A stretch of DNA of 64,000 bases from Halosaccharopolyspora lacisalsi (GTDB lineage: Bacteria > Actinomycetota > Actinomycetes > Mycobacteriales > Pseudonocardiaceae): the NCBI RefSeq assembly GCF_014137975.1, contig NZ_JACGWZ010000002.1, positions 372,001 through 436,000 on the forward strand, given 5' to 3'. Shown in pieces: positions 43,073 through 51,796 of the stretch. A model generated the notes under the pieces. That model was not told the origin of the DNA. It saw nothing but the letters and a program-made list of their open reading frames with translations, and made no database searches. A program made the translations under genes and the position numbers. Each line of letters opens with the position of its first letter. Within the stretch, counting starts at the first letter, position 1.

Positions 43073-43831
43073 ATGCCACCCGAAGGACTGGACACGGTGT
43101 GGGGACCCGAACCCCAACGGGGCGTGGGAGTGGTCGCCCCCTTCGACCTGGGACTGGACCGGGAACTGTGGCGATGGGTGCCCGGCAACGTCTCGCTGTA
43201 CCTGACCCGCACGGCGTTCGTGCCGGTGCCGGTCACCGTGGAGATGGCCTCGATGATCAGCGATGAGGCCTCCGTGCACGGTGCCACCCGTGACCTGCTG
43301 GCACCCGAACCGGAGGTGGTCGCCTACGCGTGCTCCTCGGGGAGCTTCGTCCACGGCGCCACCGGGGAGCTCGGGCTGCGCCGGGTGATGCGCGACGCGG
43401 GAGCCCCCGCCGCGGTGACCTCGTCCGGGGCGTTGGCGGAGGCGTTGGAGGTGCTGGGGGTGAGCCGGCTGGCGATCGCGACCCCCTACGTGGCCGCGGT
43501 GACCGAGTGCCTGCACGGTTTCCTGGGCGAGTACGGCGTGGAGGTGGTCTCCAGCGTGGGGCTGGGTCTGCTCGGCCAGATCTGGAAGGTCACCTACAAC
43601 CAGGTGGTCGACATCGTGCGCTCGGCCGACCGCGTCGAGGCCGAGGCCATGTTCATCAGCTGCACGAACCTGCCCACCTACGACATCATCGCCTCTTTGG
43701 AACAGGAGCTGGGCAAGCCCGTGCTCACGGCCAACCAGGTCACCATCTGGGCGGCCCTGCGCCGCATGGGGGTCACGGCCGTGGCGCCGGACCAGGCGTT
43801 GATCCGGGCGCTGCCCGCTTCCGCGGCGTAG
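43073..43831 (+). CDS. Asp/Glu racemase superfamily protein, maleate isomerase-like, two-cysteine form
   Basis: 252 residues. Two pseudo-symmetric halves carry the catalytic cysteines of the Asp/Glu racemase, maleate isomerase and arylmalonate decarboxylase superfamily: Cys87 in AYACSSGSFVHG and Cys197 in FISCTNLPTYD. The ending GKPVLTANQVTIW is typical of the maleate isomerase and EutA branch. The reaction may be a racemisation or cis-trans isomerisation of a dicarboxylate. AAGGAGG touches ATG 43073 directly, so the true start could be GTG 43097. It is co-transcribed with DUF3830. Confidence 0.85.
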   Translation: MPPEGLDTVWGPEPQRGVGVVAPFDLGLDRELWRWVPGNVSLYLTRTAFVPVPVTVEMASMISDEASVHGATRDLLAPEPEVVAYACSSGSFVHGATGELGLRRVMRDAGAPAAVTSSGALAEALEVLGVSRLAIATPYVAAVTECLHGFLGEYGVEVVSSVGLGLLGQIWKVTYNQVVDIVRSADRVEAEAMFISCTNLPTYDIIASLEQELGKPVLTANQVTIWAALRRMGVTAVAPDQALIRALPASAA

Positions 43832-43888
43832 GACTCACCGATTACGAAAAAGTGTCGCCCTTTCGGGTGTGCGGTCTACAGCGGGTAA

Positions 43889-43902
43889 CATTGTCAACAA
43901 TC
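43889..43902. promoter_or_regulatory. GntR operator copy 2, CATTGTCAACAATC
   Basis: Differs from copy 1 only in its first base. It lies 64 bases upstream of the second racemase-like gene (start 43966), which leads the transcript that includes the GntR gene itself, so autoregulation is expected. Confidence 0.8.
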
Positions 43903-43965
43903 GACCACCCGCGTGGCGAGGGCCGCGTCCCCACCGGGGCGGACCAGGCGACAAGGAGGACACCC

Positions 43966-44742
43966 GTGGCACACACTGCGGGAATGCTTTACCCGGGGTA
44001 CAGCGCCGAGGACGACTATCCCACTCTCGAAGGCCTGCTCGGGGAAGGCGTCCGGCTGCCCCTGGTGCACACCCTCATGCGGCATGACGCCCACCGCGAG
44101 GACGCGCTGCTCGACGTCGGCGGCTCCGACGTGCTGGCCACCGGCGCCCGCCGACTGCTCGACCACGGCGTCGACTCGGTGGTATGGGCCTGCACCAGCG
44201 GAAGTTTCGTCTTCGGCTGGCACGGAGCCCAACAGCAGATCCGGCAGCTGCGGGACGTCACCGGAACGGCGAGCTCGAGCACCTCGTTCGCGTTCGTGCA
44301 TGCCGCGGCCTCCCTCGGCCTCACCCGGGTCGCCGTGGCCGCGACCTACCCCGACGACATCGCCGAGCGCTTCGCCGGGTTCCTGCGCACCGCCGACATC
44401 GAGGTCCTGAGCCTGGCCAGCCGCGGCGTGGTCACCGCCGCCGAAGTGGGCACCCTCGGCCGTGAACAGGTGCTGGAGTTCGCGGCCGCCCACGACCACC
44501 CCCGGGCCCAAGCGCTGCTGATGCCCGACACCGCCCTGCACACGGCGGCCTGGCTCGACGATCTCGAAGCCCGGTTGGGCAAGCCCGTGCTCACGGCCAA
44601 CCAGGTCAGCGCCTGGGAAGGCCTGCGCCTGGCCGGCCACGTCGAGACGCACTCCGGCCTGGGCGCCCTGTTCAGCCGGGGTGGTCACGTCGAGGTCGAA
44701 GCGGTCGAGACCGGAACCCTCGCGGACTCAAGGAGATGGTGA
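43966..44742 (+). CDS. Asp/Glu racemase superfamily protein, single-cysteine form
   Basis: 258 residues from GTG 43966, behind AAGGAGGA. It is a paralog of the preceding protein: VWACTSGSFVFGWHG keeps the first cysteine (Cys76) and GKPVLTANQVSAW the C-terminal motif. The position of the second cysteine is Asp188 (LLMPDTALHTAAW). One-cysteine members of this superfamily, such as arylmalonate decarboxylase, do different chemistry, though there the retained cysteine is the other one. It could act as a decarboxylase, hydrolase or partner subunit. It sits four bases before the GntR gene. Confidence 0.85.
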   Translation: MAHTAGMLYPGYSAEDDYPTLEGLLGEGVRLPLVHTLMRHDAHREDALLDVGGSDVLATGARRLLDHGVDSVVWACTSGSFVFGWHGAQQQIRQLRDVTGTASSSTSFAFVHAAASLGLTRVAVAATYPDDIAERFAGFLRTADIEVLSLASRGVVTAAEVGTLGREQVLEFAAAHDHPRAQALLMPDTALHTAAWLDDLEARLGKPVLTANQVSAWEGLRLAGHVETHSGLGALFSRGGHVEVEAVETGTLADSRRW

Positions 44743-44745
44743 ACC

Positions 44746-45435
44746 GTGCTCGGAATCGAGGAGCACAACCACCCCGGCGAACTGGAGCCGGTACAGCGCA
44801 AGTCCACGGCCGCGATCGTGGCCGACCAGCTGCGCTCGGCGATCATGTTCGGTTCGCTGCCCCCGGGCAGTCAGATGGGCGAGGCCGAACTGGCCACGCG
44901 CCTGGGCGTGAGCCGGGGACCCCTGCGGGAGGCCATGCAACGGCTGGTTCAGGAAGGACTGCTGCACAGCGAGCCGCACCGGGGTCTGTTCGTGGCCACG
45001 CTCGACGCCGCCGACGTCCGCGACCTCTACACCGCCCGCCTGGCGGTGGAGAGGTCGGCCTGCGAGCAGATCGTGCGGCACCACCGCGTCGAGGCGGTTG
45101 CCGAGCTCTCGGCCGCGCAGGCACGGATGGTTTCGGCGGCGAGCAAGGGTGACCGCGTCGAGCTCACCGACGCCGACCAGGAGTTCCACGAGACCCTGGT
45201 GCGGGTCTCGCGCAGTCCCCGGCTGCAGCGCATGGCCCAGACGCTGCTGGTGGAAAAGCGGATGTGCCTGACGGCGTTGCAGGACAAGTATCCGGCCGAC
45301 AAGCAGGCCCTGGTCGACGAGCACCGGGGACTCGTCGACGCCATCGAGGCCGGTGACGAGCAGCTCCTGCTGGCACGGTTGACCGAGCACATGAACGACG
45401 CGCTGGACCGGCTCAACGGATCGCTGCCCCGGTGA
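44746..45435 (+). CDS. GntR family regulator, FadR/FCD subfamily, regulator of the cluster
   Basis: 229 residues from GTG 44746, with AAGGAGATGG upstream. The winged helix shows MGEAELATRLGVSRGPLREAMQRLVQEGLL and then PHRGLFVATL. The FCD domain has the metal-site residues in DADQEFHETLVRVSRSPRL and VDEHRGLVDAIEAGD. It probably binds the TTGTCAACAA sites at 42479, 43889 and 47767 and releases them when a cluster substrate is present. Confidence 0.9.
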   Translation: MLGIEEHNHPGELEPVQRKSTAAIVADQLRSAIMFGSLPPGSQMGEAELATRLGVSRGPLREAMQRLVQEGLLHSEPHRGLFVATLDAADVRDLYTARLAVERSACEQIVRHHRVEAVAELSAAQARMVSAASKGDRVELTDADQEFHETLVRVSRSPRLQRMAQTLLVEKRMCLTALQDKYPADKQALVDEHRGLVDAIEAGDEQLLLARLTEHMNDALDRLNGSLPR

Positions 45436-46060
45436 GGCGGGATACATTTCGGACGGTCCCCACGTCGGCACCGTCACCTCGTCACCGACCGAGAGCCTGC
45501 CCGCGCCGGTGACGACGATGTTCGGCCGGAAGCGACTCGCGGGAAGTGGCACGGACCCGGTGGCGAGCCTGCGGTTGAGCGAGTCCAGGGAGGACTCCGA
45601 CAGGAGGTGTATCGGGCAGCTGTCGGCGTAGCCGGACCGTCCCGGCGTGTGGCCGCCGGTGATCCGGTCGTGCTCCGGTGGGACTCGGACCAGTCTGCTC
45701 CCGGCTCCGAGGGTCCGCGAAAGCCACTCGGCCACCACATCACCTTGGTCGATCCCCCGGTAGGCAGTACCGAACGGAGTGACGCCCCGACGGGGCCCGG
45801 TGGTGTCGACATCGACCTCGACCGAGCCGGTGCCGGGGGCGCCGAGGACGAGCCGGGTGCCCTCGGCGTCGATGTCGGGACGGATCGACGCCATCCGTGG
45901 ATGCGTGCGCTGCGTCCGGTGGGCGCCGTCCTGGCCGATCACCATGAAACTGCGGTCGTGTTCGAGCCCGGTCGTCGTCACCGTGGAGGTGGTCACCGCG
46001 ACCCCGGCACATCCCTTGACGGGTAGCAGACCAGATCGGCGACGCGCGGTGCGGGCCCTC
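45436..46060 (-). pseudogene. MOSC-domain protein, frameshifted and 3'-truncated
   Basis: The minus strand reads RVADLVCYP, then after a missing G at about 46022 VKGCAGVAVTTSTVTTTGLE and HDRSFMVIGQDGAHRTQRTH. The MOSC N-terminal domain continues through PPEHDRITGG and YADSCPIHLLSESSL to RFRPNIVVTGAGR. The last 60-100 residues, including the usual MOSC cysteine region, are absent at the GntR end, and no start codon is visible. MOSC proteins bind molybdenum cofactor or activated sulfur. Gene loss here does not affect the regulon genes. Confidence 0.7.
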
Positions 46061-46170
46061 GCGGTGGCTCCGCGGCCGGGGACGGTTCATCTCGCCGTGC
46101 GGCAGCGTACGAAACGGCGCGGACAGTGGTCAACGCTGCCGGGCCCCGAGTCGGGGCCGCGGCGTGCCGA

Positions 46171-46204
46171 CGGTGTGGTCTCGCCGCGCGGCGAGACCAC
46201 ACCG
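46171..46204 (-). terminator. Perfect hairpin after the aldehyde dehydrogenase gene
   Basis: GGTGTGGTCTCGCCGC (46172-46187) directly followed by its complement (46188-46203), with one further C-G pair outside. It lies 15 bases beyond the stop of the minus-strand gene. Confidence 0.75.
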
Positions 46205-46218
46205 GAACGGTGGAAGCC

Positions 46219-47697
46219 TCACAGACCGCCGACGGCGACGTACTTGGTTTCCAGGAACTCCTCGATGCCGATCTTGCCGCCCTCGCGTCCCAGACCGGAT
46301 TGCTTGACCCCGCCGAACGGGGCGGCCGCGTTGGAGACCACACCCTGGTTGAGCCCGACCATGCCGGTGTCCAACGCCTCCGAGATCCGCAGCCCGCGTT
46401 GCAGGTCCCGGGTGTAGAGGTAGCTGACCAGGCCGTACTCGGTGTCGTTGGCCTCGGCGACCACGGAGGACTCGTCGGTGAAGGTGGCGATCGGTGCCAC
46501 GGGCCCGAAGATCTCCTCGCGCCGCAGCCGGGCGTCGGTGGGCACCTCGGTCAGCACCGTGGGCTGGTAGAAGTGCCCCCGGGTGTCGTCGCGCTCGCCG
46601 CCGAGGACGACCTTGGCGCCGCGTTCGACGGCGTCGGTGACCAGTTCGTCGACCTTGTCCAACTGGCGGGCGTCGATCAGCGGGCCGACCTCGATCTCGT
46701 CGCTGACGCCCCGGCCGATGCGCAGTGCGCTCATCCGCTCGGCCAACCGCCGGGAGAACTCCTCGGCCACGTCGGCGTGGACGTAGAAACGGTTGGCCGC
46801 GGTGCAGGCCTCGCCGACGTTGCGCATCTTGGCCAGCATCGCCCCATCCACGGCCGCATCCAGGTCGGCGTCGTCGAACACCAGGAACGGGGCGTTGCCC
46901 CCCAGTTCCATGGACGTCTTCAGGACCTGCTCGGCGGACTGCTCGATGAGCGTGCGGCCGACGGCCGTGGAACCGGTGAACGTGAGCTTGCGGGCACGTC
47001 CGTCGCGCAGCATCGGCTCGGTGACCTGACCGGCGCTGCTGGTGGTGACGACGTTGAGGACCCCGTCGGGCAGGCCGGCCTCCTCGAGGATGGCCGCCAG
47101 CGCCAGCATCGACAGCGGGGTCTGCTGGGCGGGCTTGACGACCATGGTGCAGCCCGCCGCGATCGCGGGCCCGATCTTGCGGGTGCCCATGGCCATCGGG
47201 AAGTTCCACGGAGTGATCAGCACCGCGGGCCCGACCGGCTGGCGCATCACCAGAAAGCGGCCGGTACCACTGGGTGAGACCGCGTAGTCACCGTCGATGC
47301 GCACGGCTTCCTCGGAGAACCAGCGGAAGAACTCGGCGGCGTAGGTGATTTCGGCGCGGGACTCGGCCAGCGGCTTGCCCATCTCCAGGGTCATCAGCAG
47401 CGCGAGGTCCTCGTGGCGCTGTGTGATCAGTTCGAACGCCCGCCGCAGGATTTCCCCGCGCGCCCGCGGGGGGTGCTGTGCCCAGCTGTGCTGGGCGTCG
47501 TCGGCGGCGGCCAGCGCGGCCAGCCCGTCGTTGGCGGTGGCATCGGCGACCGCGCACAGCCGCTGCCGGTTCGAGGGGTCCTCGACGTCGTAGGTGCTGT
47601 CCGTCTCGGCGGCACACCACTTCCCACCGATCAGTAGCTGCTTGGGCACGGCCTGAACGACGGTGTCTTCGCCGGAGAGTTGTTCGGGGGAGTTCAT
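46219..47697 (-). CDS. NAD(P)-dependent succinate-semialdehyde dehydrogenase-type enzyme
   Basis: 492 residues from ATG 47697. All catalytic motifs are intact: PWNFPMAMGTRKIGPAIAAG, ELGGNAPFLVFDDADLDAA with the general-base Glu, and GEACTAANRFYVH with the nucleophile Cys. The layout matches GabD-like enzymes that oxidise succinate semialdehyde or a related semialdehyde to the acid. It is divergent from a class III aminotransferase with GntR operator copy 3 between them, and the two enzymes make a transaminase-plus-dehydrogenase pair as in GABA breakdown. Confidence 0.9.
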   Translation of the reverse strand: MNSPEQLSGEDTVVQAVPKQLLIGGKWCAAETDSTYDVEDPSNRQRLCAVADATANDGLAALAAADDAQHSWAQHPPRARGEILRRAFELITQRHEDLALLMTLEMGKPLAESRAEITYAAEFFRWFSEEAVRIDGDYAVSPSGTGRFLVMRQPVGPAVLITPWNFPMAMGTRKIGPAIAAGCTMVVKPAQQTPLSMLALAAILEEAGLPDGVLNVVTTSSAGQVTEPMLRDGRARKLTFTGSTAVGRTLIEQSAEQVLKTSMELGGNAPFLVFDDADLDAAVDGAMLAKMRNVGEACTAANRFYVHADVAEEFSRRLAERMSALRIGRGVSDEIEVGPLIDARQLDKVDELVTDAVERGAKVVLGGERDDTRGHFYQPTVLTEVPTDARLRREEIFGPVAPIATFTDESSVVAEANDTEYGLVSYLYTRDLQRGLRISEALDTGMVGLNQGVVSNAAAPFGGVKQSGLGREGGKIGIEEFLETKYVAVGGL

Positions 47698-47766
47698 GGT
47701 CGGTATCGCCCCTTTCGGGGGTCGGCGGTGGACACGGCGCGACTGTGATGGTTGCATGTCCGCAGA

Positions 47767-47780
47767 GATTGTCAACAATC
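47767..47780. promoter_or_regulatory. GntR operator copy 3, GATTGTCAACAATC
   Basis: Identical over 14 bases to copy 1. It lies between the semialdehyde dehydrogenase (start 47697, minus) and the aminotransferase (start 47828, plus), placed to control both. Confidence 0.85.
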
Positions 47781-47827
47781 ATACAGTTCGTGTCGCCGGT
47801 TCCGTGCGGCACGGTTGGGAGCCGATC

Positions 47828-49078
47828 ATGGCCGAACTTTCCCCGGCCCTCAAACAAGCCACCCCGGTCGTGGCTGCCCGAGGCGAAGGGGTCCACCTCT
47901 ACGACGAGGACGACCGGCCCTACCTCGATTTCACGGCCGGGATCGGCGTCACCAGCACCGGCCACTGCCACCCCAGAGTGGTGGAAGCGGCCCAACGCCA
48001 GGTGGGCACCCTCATCCACGGCCAGTACACGACCGTGATGCACCGTCCGCTGCTGGAACTGACCGAACGACTCGGCGAGGTGCTGCCGACCGGACTGGAC
48101 CGGATGTTCTACCTCAACTCCGGCAGCGAAGCCGTCGAGGCCTCCGTGCGGCTGGCCCGGCAGGCCACCGGTCGTTCCAGCATCATCGCCTTCCAAGGAG
48201 GGTTCCACGGCCGCACCATGGGTGCGGGCGCGTTGACCACGTCGGGAACCAAGGTCCGCGCCGGCATCGGGCCGATGATGCCGGGGGTGACGTTCTCCCC
48301 CTTCCCCGAGTCCTACCGGCACGGCTGGTCCCAGGAGGAAGCCGTGCGTTTCGCGCTGGCCGAACTCGACCACGTGCTGGCCACCACGTGCGCCCCGGCC
48401 GACGCCGCCGCGTTCATCGTCGAACCCGTCCTCGGCGAGGGCGGCTACGTGCCGGCGCCACCGGAGTTCCTCGCCGGGTTGCGGGAACGCGCCGACCGGC
48501 ACGGGATCCTGCTCATCGCCGACGAGGTCCAGACCGGCGTGGGCCGCACCGGCCGGTTCTGGGGCCTCGACCACGCCGAGGTCGCCCCCGACGTGCTCAT
48601 CACCGCCAAGGGCCTGGCCAGCGGCTTCCCCCTGTCGGGGATCGCGGCCTCCCAGCAGCTGATGTCGCGGGCATGGCCCGGGTCCCAGGGCGGGACCTAC
48701 GGCGGCAACGCCGTGGCCGCCGCGGCCGCGATCGCCACGCTCGACGTCATCGCCGAGGAAGGCCTCGTCGACAACGCCGCCGAACAGGGCCTGCGCCTGC
48801 AGGAGGGACTGCGCAAGGTCGCCGCCGGACACCCCGCCATCGGTGACGTGCGCGGTCGCGGGCTGATGATCGGCAACGAGTTCACCACCGCCGACGGGCA
48901 GCCGGACACGGCCACCGCATCCCGCGCGCACCAGGCCGCCGCCGAGCGCGGTCTGCTGCTGCTGACCTGTGGCCCCCACGGCAACATCGTGCGCATGATC
49001 CCCCCACTGGTGGTCACGGCCGACCAGGTCGACGAGGCCGTGACGCTGTGGGAGCAGGCCGTGACCGCAGCCACCTGA
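47828..49078 (+). CDS. Class III aminotransferase (4-aminobutyrate/acetylornithine type)
   Basis: 416 residues. PLP-binding segments are FYLNSGSEAVEASVRLAR, FQGGFHGRTMGAGALT, EPVLGEGGY, LIADEVQTGVGRTG and the Schiff-base lysine in LITAKGLASGFPLSG (about residue 262). It transfers the terminal amino group of an omega-amino acid, giving a semialdehyde for the divergent dehydrogenase. ATG 47828 has GGGAG five bases upstream. An in-frame start further upstream would cover the operator and is less likely. Confidence 0.9.
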   Translation: MAELSPALKQATPVVAARGEGVHLYDEDDRPYLDFTAGIGVTSTGHCHPRVVEAAQRQVGTLIHGQYTTVMHRPLLELTERLGEVLPTGLDRMFYLNSGSEAVEASVRLARQATGRSSIIAFQGGFHGRTMGAGALTTSGTKVRAGIGPMMPGVTFSPFPESYRHGWSQEEAVRFALAELDHVLATTCAPADAAAFIVEPVLGEGGYVPAPPEFLAGLRERADRHGILLIADEVQTGVGRTGRFWGLDHAEVAPDVLITAKGLASGFPLSGIAASQQLMSRAWPGSQGGTYGGNAVAAAAAIATLDVIAEEGLVDNAAEQGLRLQEGLRKVAAGHPAIGDVRGRGLMIGNEFTTADGQPDTATASRAHQAAAERGLLLLTCGPHGNIVRMIPPLVVTADQVDEAVTLWEQAVTAAT

Positions 49079-49181
49079 CCCGCGGGCAGGCGCGGCTACC
49101 CGGGGGCGCGCCCCGCGGTGACGCGCCGCGCGGCGTGGCATCGCGATGCGCGGTCTCACCGTGATCGTGCAGGGTGGGCCG

Positions 49182-50405
49182 ATGACCCTGCTCCTGGTAT
49201 TCGGTCTGTCCCTGCTGGTGTCGGTACTGGTCTCGGGGCTGGCCGCGCGCACGATACTGTCCACCTCGCTGCTGTTCCTGCTGGCCGGCGCGGTGGTCGG
49301 CGGTGGCGGCCTGGGCCTGGTCCCGCTGACCCCGGACAGCCCGATCGTCTCGACAGCCGCCGACATCGCCCTGTTCACGGTGCTGTTCACCGACGGCACC
49401 AAGCTGCGGCTGCTGTCGGGCACGGGCACCACCTGGAAGACCCCCGCCCGCGCCCTGGGCTTCGGGATGCCGCTGAGCTTCGGGTTGGTCACGCTGCTGA
49501 CGCACACCCTGACCGACCTGGACTGGACCGCCTCCGCGCTGGTCGGCGCGGTACTGGCTCCCACCGACCCGGTCTTCGCCTCGGCGATCGTGGGACGCAA
49601 GGACGTGCCGGACCGGCTGCGCCGGCTGCTGTCGGTGGAAAGCGGCCTCAACGACGGGCTGGCCCTGCCCGTGGTGCTGATCCTGCTGGCCAGCACCGGC
49701 CACACCGTGGCGGGGGAGGCGACCTCGGTGCCGATGGTGCTGCTCGAGCTGGCCGGGGGACTGGTACTGGGGGTACTCGCCCCGCTGGTGGCCGGAGGGC
49801 TGGTTCGGCTTCCCCGGCTCGGTGCCACCCCCCGGTTGCAGCCGCTGGGGCCGCTGGCCGTCGGTGTCGCGATCTACGCGGCCAGCGACCTCACCCACGT
49901 CAACTCCTACCTCGCCGCGTTCGTAGGCGGGGCCGTGCTGGCCGGCATGAGCCCCCGTTCCCAGCAGGCCTTCGAACAACTCGGTGATCAGCTGTCCGAA
50001 CTGGCCAAGTTCGCCGCCCTGCTGGTGTTCGGGGCCCTGCTGACCCCGACCCTGTTCGGCGACGTGGCGATCACCGGCTACGTCGTGGCGGTGCTGACGC
50101 TGATCCTGGTGCGCCCGGTGAGCCTGGGCGTGTCCCTGCTGGGCAGCGCGCTCCGGCGGCGCGAACTGCTGGCCGCGTCCTGGTTCGGGCCGAAGGGCTT
50201 CGCCTCGGTGGTCTACGGACTCCACGTGCTGCACTCAGGGACCCCGCAGGCCGAGCAGGTCTACCAGCTGGTGGCGGTGACCATCGCCCTGTCGATCGCG
50301 GCGCACAGCAGCAGCGACGTCCCCGTCGCACGCCTGTTCCACGTGGAGGACGTCGCCAACGTTCCCCCCAAGGACTCGTCGGAGTCGAACGACGACCGTG
50401 CGTGA
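49182..50405 (+). CDS. CPA1-type Na+/H+ antiporter
   Basis: About 407 residues from ATG 49182; ATG 49146 is an in-frame alternative. It has 11-12 hydrophobic segments, and the ion-binding region SALVGAVLAPTDPVFASAIV followed by RLLSVESGLNDGLALPVVL is the CPA1 signature with the paired acidic residues. It exports Na+ in exchange for H+, consistent with a salt-tolerant host. It follows the aminotransferase by about 100 bases and could be read through from it; a metabolic link is not evident. Confidence 0.88.
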   Translation: MTLLLVFGLSLLVSVLVSGLAARTILSTSLLFLLAGAVVGGGGLGLVPLTPDSPIVSTAADIALFTVLFTDGTKLRLLSGTGTTWKTPARALGFGMPLSFGLVTLLTHTLTDLDWTASALVGAVLAPTDPVFASAIVGRKDVPDRLRRLLSVESGLNDGLALPVVLILLASTGHTVAGEATSVPMVLLELAGGLVLGVLAPLVAGGLVRLPRLGATPRLQPLGPLAVGVAIYAASDLTHVNSYLAAFVGGAVLAGMSPRSQQAFEQLGDQLSELAKFAALLVFGALLTPTLFGDVAITGYVVAVLTLILVRPVSLGVSLLGSALRRRELLAASWFGPKGFASVVYGLHVLHSGTPQAEQVYQLVAVTIALSIAAHSSSDVPVARLFHVEDVANVPPKDSSESNDDRA

Positions 50406-50543
50406 CTTTCACGCCATGAGCTGCTCCGATGGTGGCAATGTCGACAGGGTGGGCGACGCGCCCCCGGGTTTCTGGGATGCTGCGCACAGCAGGACCGGTA
50501 CGGCAGGCGTACCGGAACGTCGATTCCGTGGGTGTGAAGGGTC

Positions 50544-51713
50544 ATGAGCGACTGGTCAGCGGGTGAATCCGCTCGGCGGAGACGGCCACGATCGGGCCGG
50601 CAAAGCCACGGTGGTGGCTACGACTACTATCGGGGCTCGTCTTCCACCGCCCCGACCACACCGCAACGCTCCGTGGCCTCACCCGACGAGCACGCCGGTC
50701 GGCGCCGGGACCGTCCCTCCACCGGGGAGCCCCCGCGCTCCGGGTCTTCCGGGCGCAAGAAGAAGCGCCGATGGCCGCGCCGTATCGGCATCGCGCTGGC
50801 AGTGGTGCTGCTGCTGGTGACCGGTCTGGTGATCTACACCGACACCTCCCTGCAACGCACACCGGCTCTGGCCGACTATCCGGGACGGGTGGCCGACACC
50901 CCCGGCACGAACTGGCTGCTGGTGGGGTCGGACAGCCGCCAGGGCCTGGACCCCGCCCGCAGGGAGGAACTCTCCGCCGGAGATGCCGGGGGACGCCGCA
51001 CGGACACGATGATGCTGGTCCACATCCCCGCCGGCGGGGGCCAGCCGTCGCTGATCAGCCTGCCCCGCGACTCCTGGGTTCCCATCCCCGGGCACGGATC
51101 CAACAAGCTCAACGCGGCGTTCTCCTTCGGCGGGCCACGACTGCTCGCGCGAACCGTGGAAACGGTCACCGGGGTGCACCTCGACCACTACGCCGAGATC
51201 GGCCTGGGTGGTTTCGCCGGCCTCGTCGACGCCGTCAGCGGCGTCGAGATGTGCCTGGACGAGCCGCTGCGCGACCCCAAGGCGGGCTTGAACCTCTCCG
51301 CCGGGTGCCAACAGCTCGACGGTGCCCAAGCGCTCGGGTTCGTGCGCACCCGCGCCTTCGCCGAAGGTGACCTGCAGCGGATCGAGAACCAACGCAAGTT
51401 TCTGGGAGCACTGGTCGACAAGGCCTCCAGCCCGGCCACCCTGCTCAACCCGTTCCGACTGTTCCCCCTGATCACAGCAGCCGGGGAGACGTTCCTCGTC
51501 GACAGCAGCGACCACGTCTGGAACCTGGCGTGGCTGGCGATGGCCATGGGAGACATCAGCGGCAAGCAGGGCGTGACCACCACGGTGCCCATCGCCCGGT
51601 TCATCACCGTCGACGGCCAGTCGGCGATCAAGTGGAACACCGACCAGGCACTGCGCATGTTCGAGGCCATCGCCCAGGACGAGCCCATCCCCCCGGAGGT
51701 GCTGCCGGACTGA
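50544..51713 (+). CDS. LCP family protein (LytR-CpsA-Psr)
   Basis: 389 residues. A disordered, basic N-terminal cytoplasmic tail of about 78 residues ends in RKKKRRWPRR, one transmembrane helix follows (IGIALAVVLLLVTGLVIYT), then the extracytoplasmic LCP domain: NWLLVGSDSR, RRTDTMMLVHIP, SLPRDSWVPIPG, NKLNAAFSFGG and VRTRAFAEGDLQRIENQRKFL. LCP enzymes join wall polymers such as arabinogalactan or teichoic acid to peptidoglycan. It appears to be monocistronic. Confidence 0.92.
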   Translation: MSDWSAGESARRRRPRSGRQSHGGGYDYYRGSSSTAPTTPQRSVASPDEHAGRRRDRPSTGEPPRSGSSGRKKKRRWPRRIGIALAVVLLLVTGLVIYTDTSLQRTPALADYPGRVADTPGTNWLLVGSDSRQGLDPARREELSAGDAGGRRTDTMMLVHIPAGGGQPSLISLPRDSWVPIPGHGSNKLNAAFSFGGPRLLARTVETVTGVHLDHYAEIGLGGFAGLVDAVSGVEMCLDEPLRDPKAGLNLSAGCQQLDGAQALGFVRTRAFAEGDLQRIENQRKFLGALVDKASSPATLLNPFRLFPLITAAGETFLVDSSDHVWNLAWLAMAMGDISGKQGVTTTVPIARFITVDGQSAIKWNTDQALRMFEAIAQDEPIPPEVLPD

Positions 51714-51796
51714 CCCCGGGGGGCGGCCGCGTGAGCTGTACCTCTCGGCGGGATCGTGATTGGATATTCGCGCCGCCGTGGGGTACTGGTCGGGGG

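Noticed and set aside
39966-49078. Reading the 40-49 kb cluster as an ectoine degradation locus
   Set aside because: The racemase-like, aminotransferase and semialdehyde dehydrogenase genes invite the idea, but ectoine hydrolase and deacetylase genes (eutD/eutE type) are absent, and DUF3830 and the D-2-hydroxyacid dehydrogenase do not fit.
47288-49828. An 846-codon minus-strand frame across the aminotransferase and antiporter genes
   Set aside because: It is antisense to conserved genes and has no recognisable domain.
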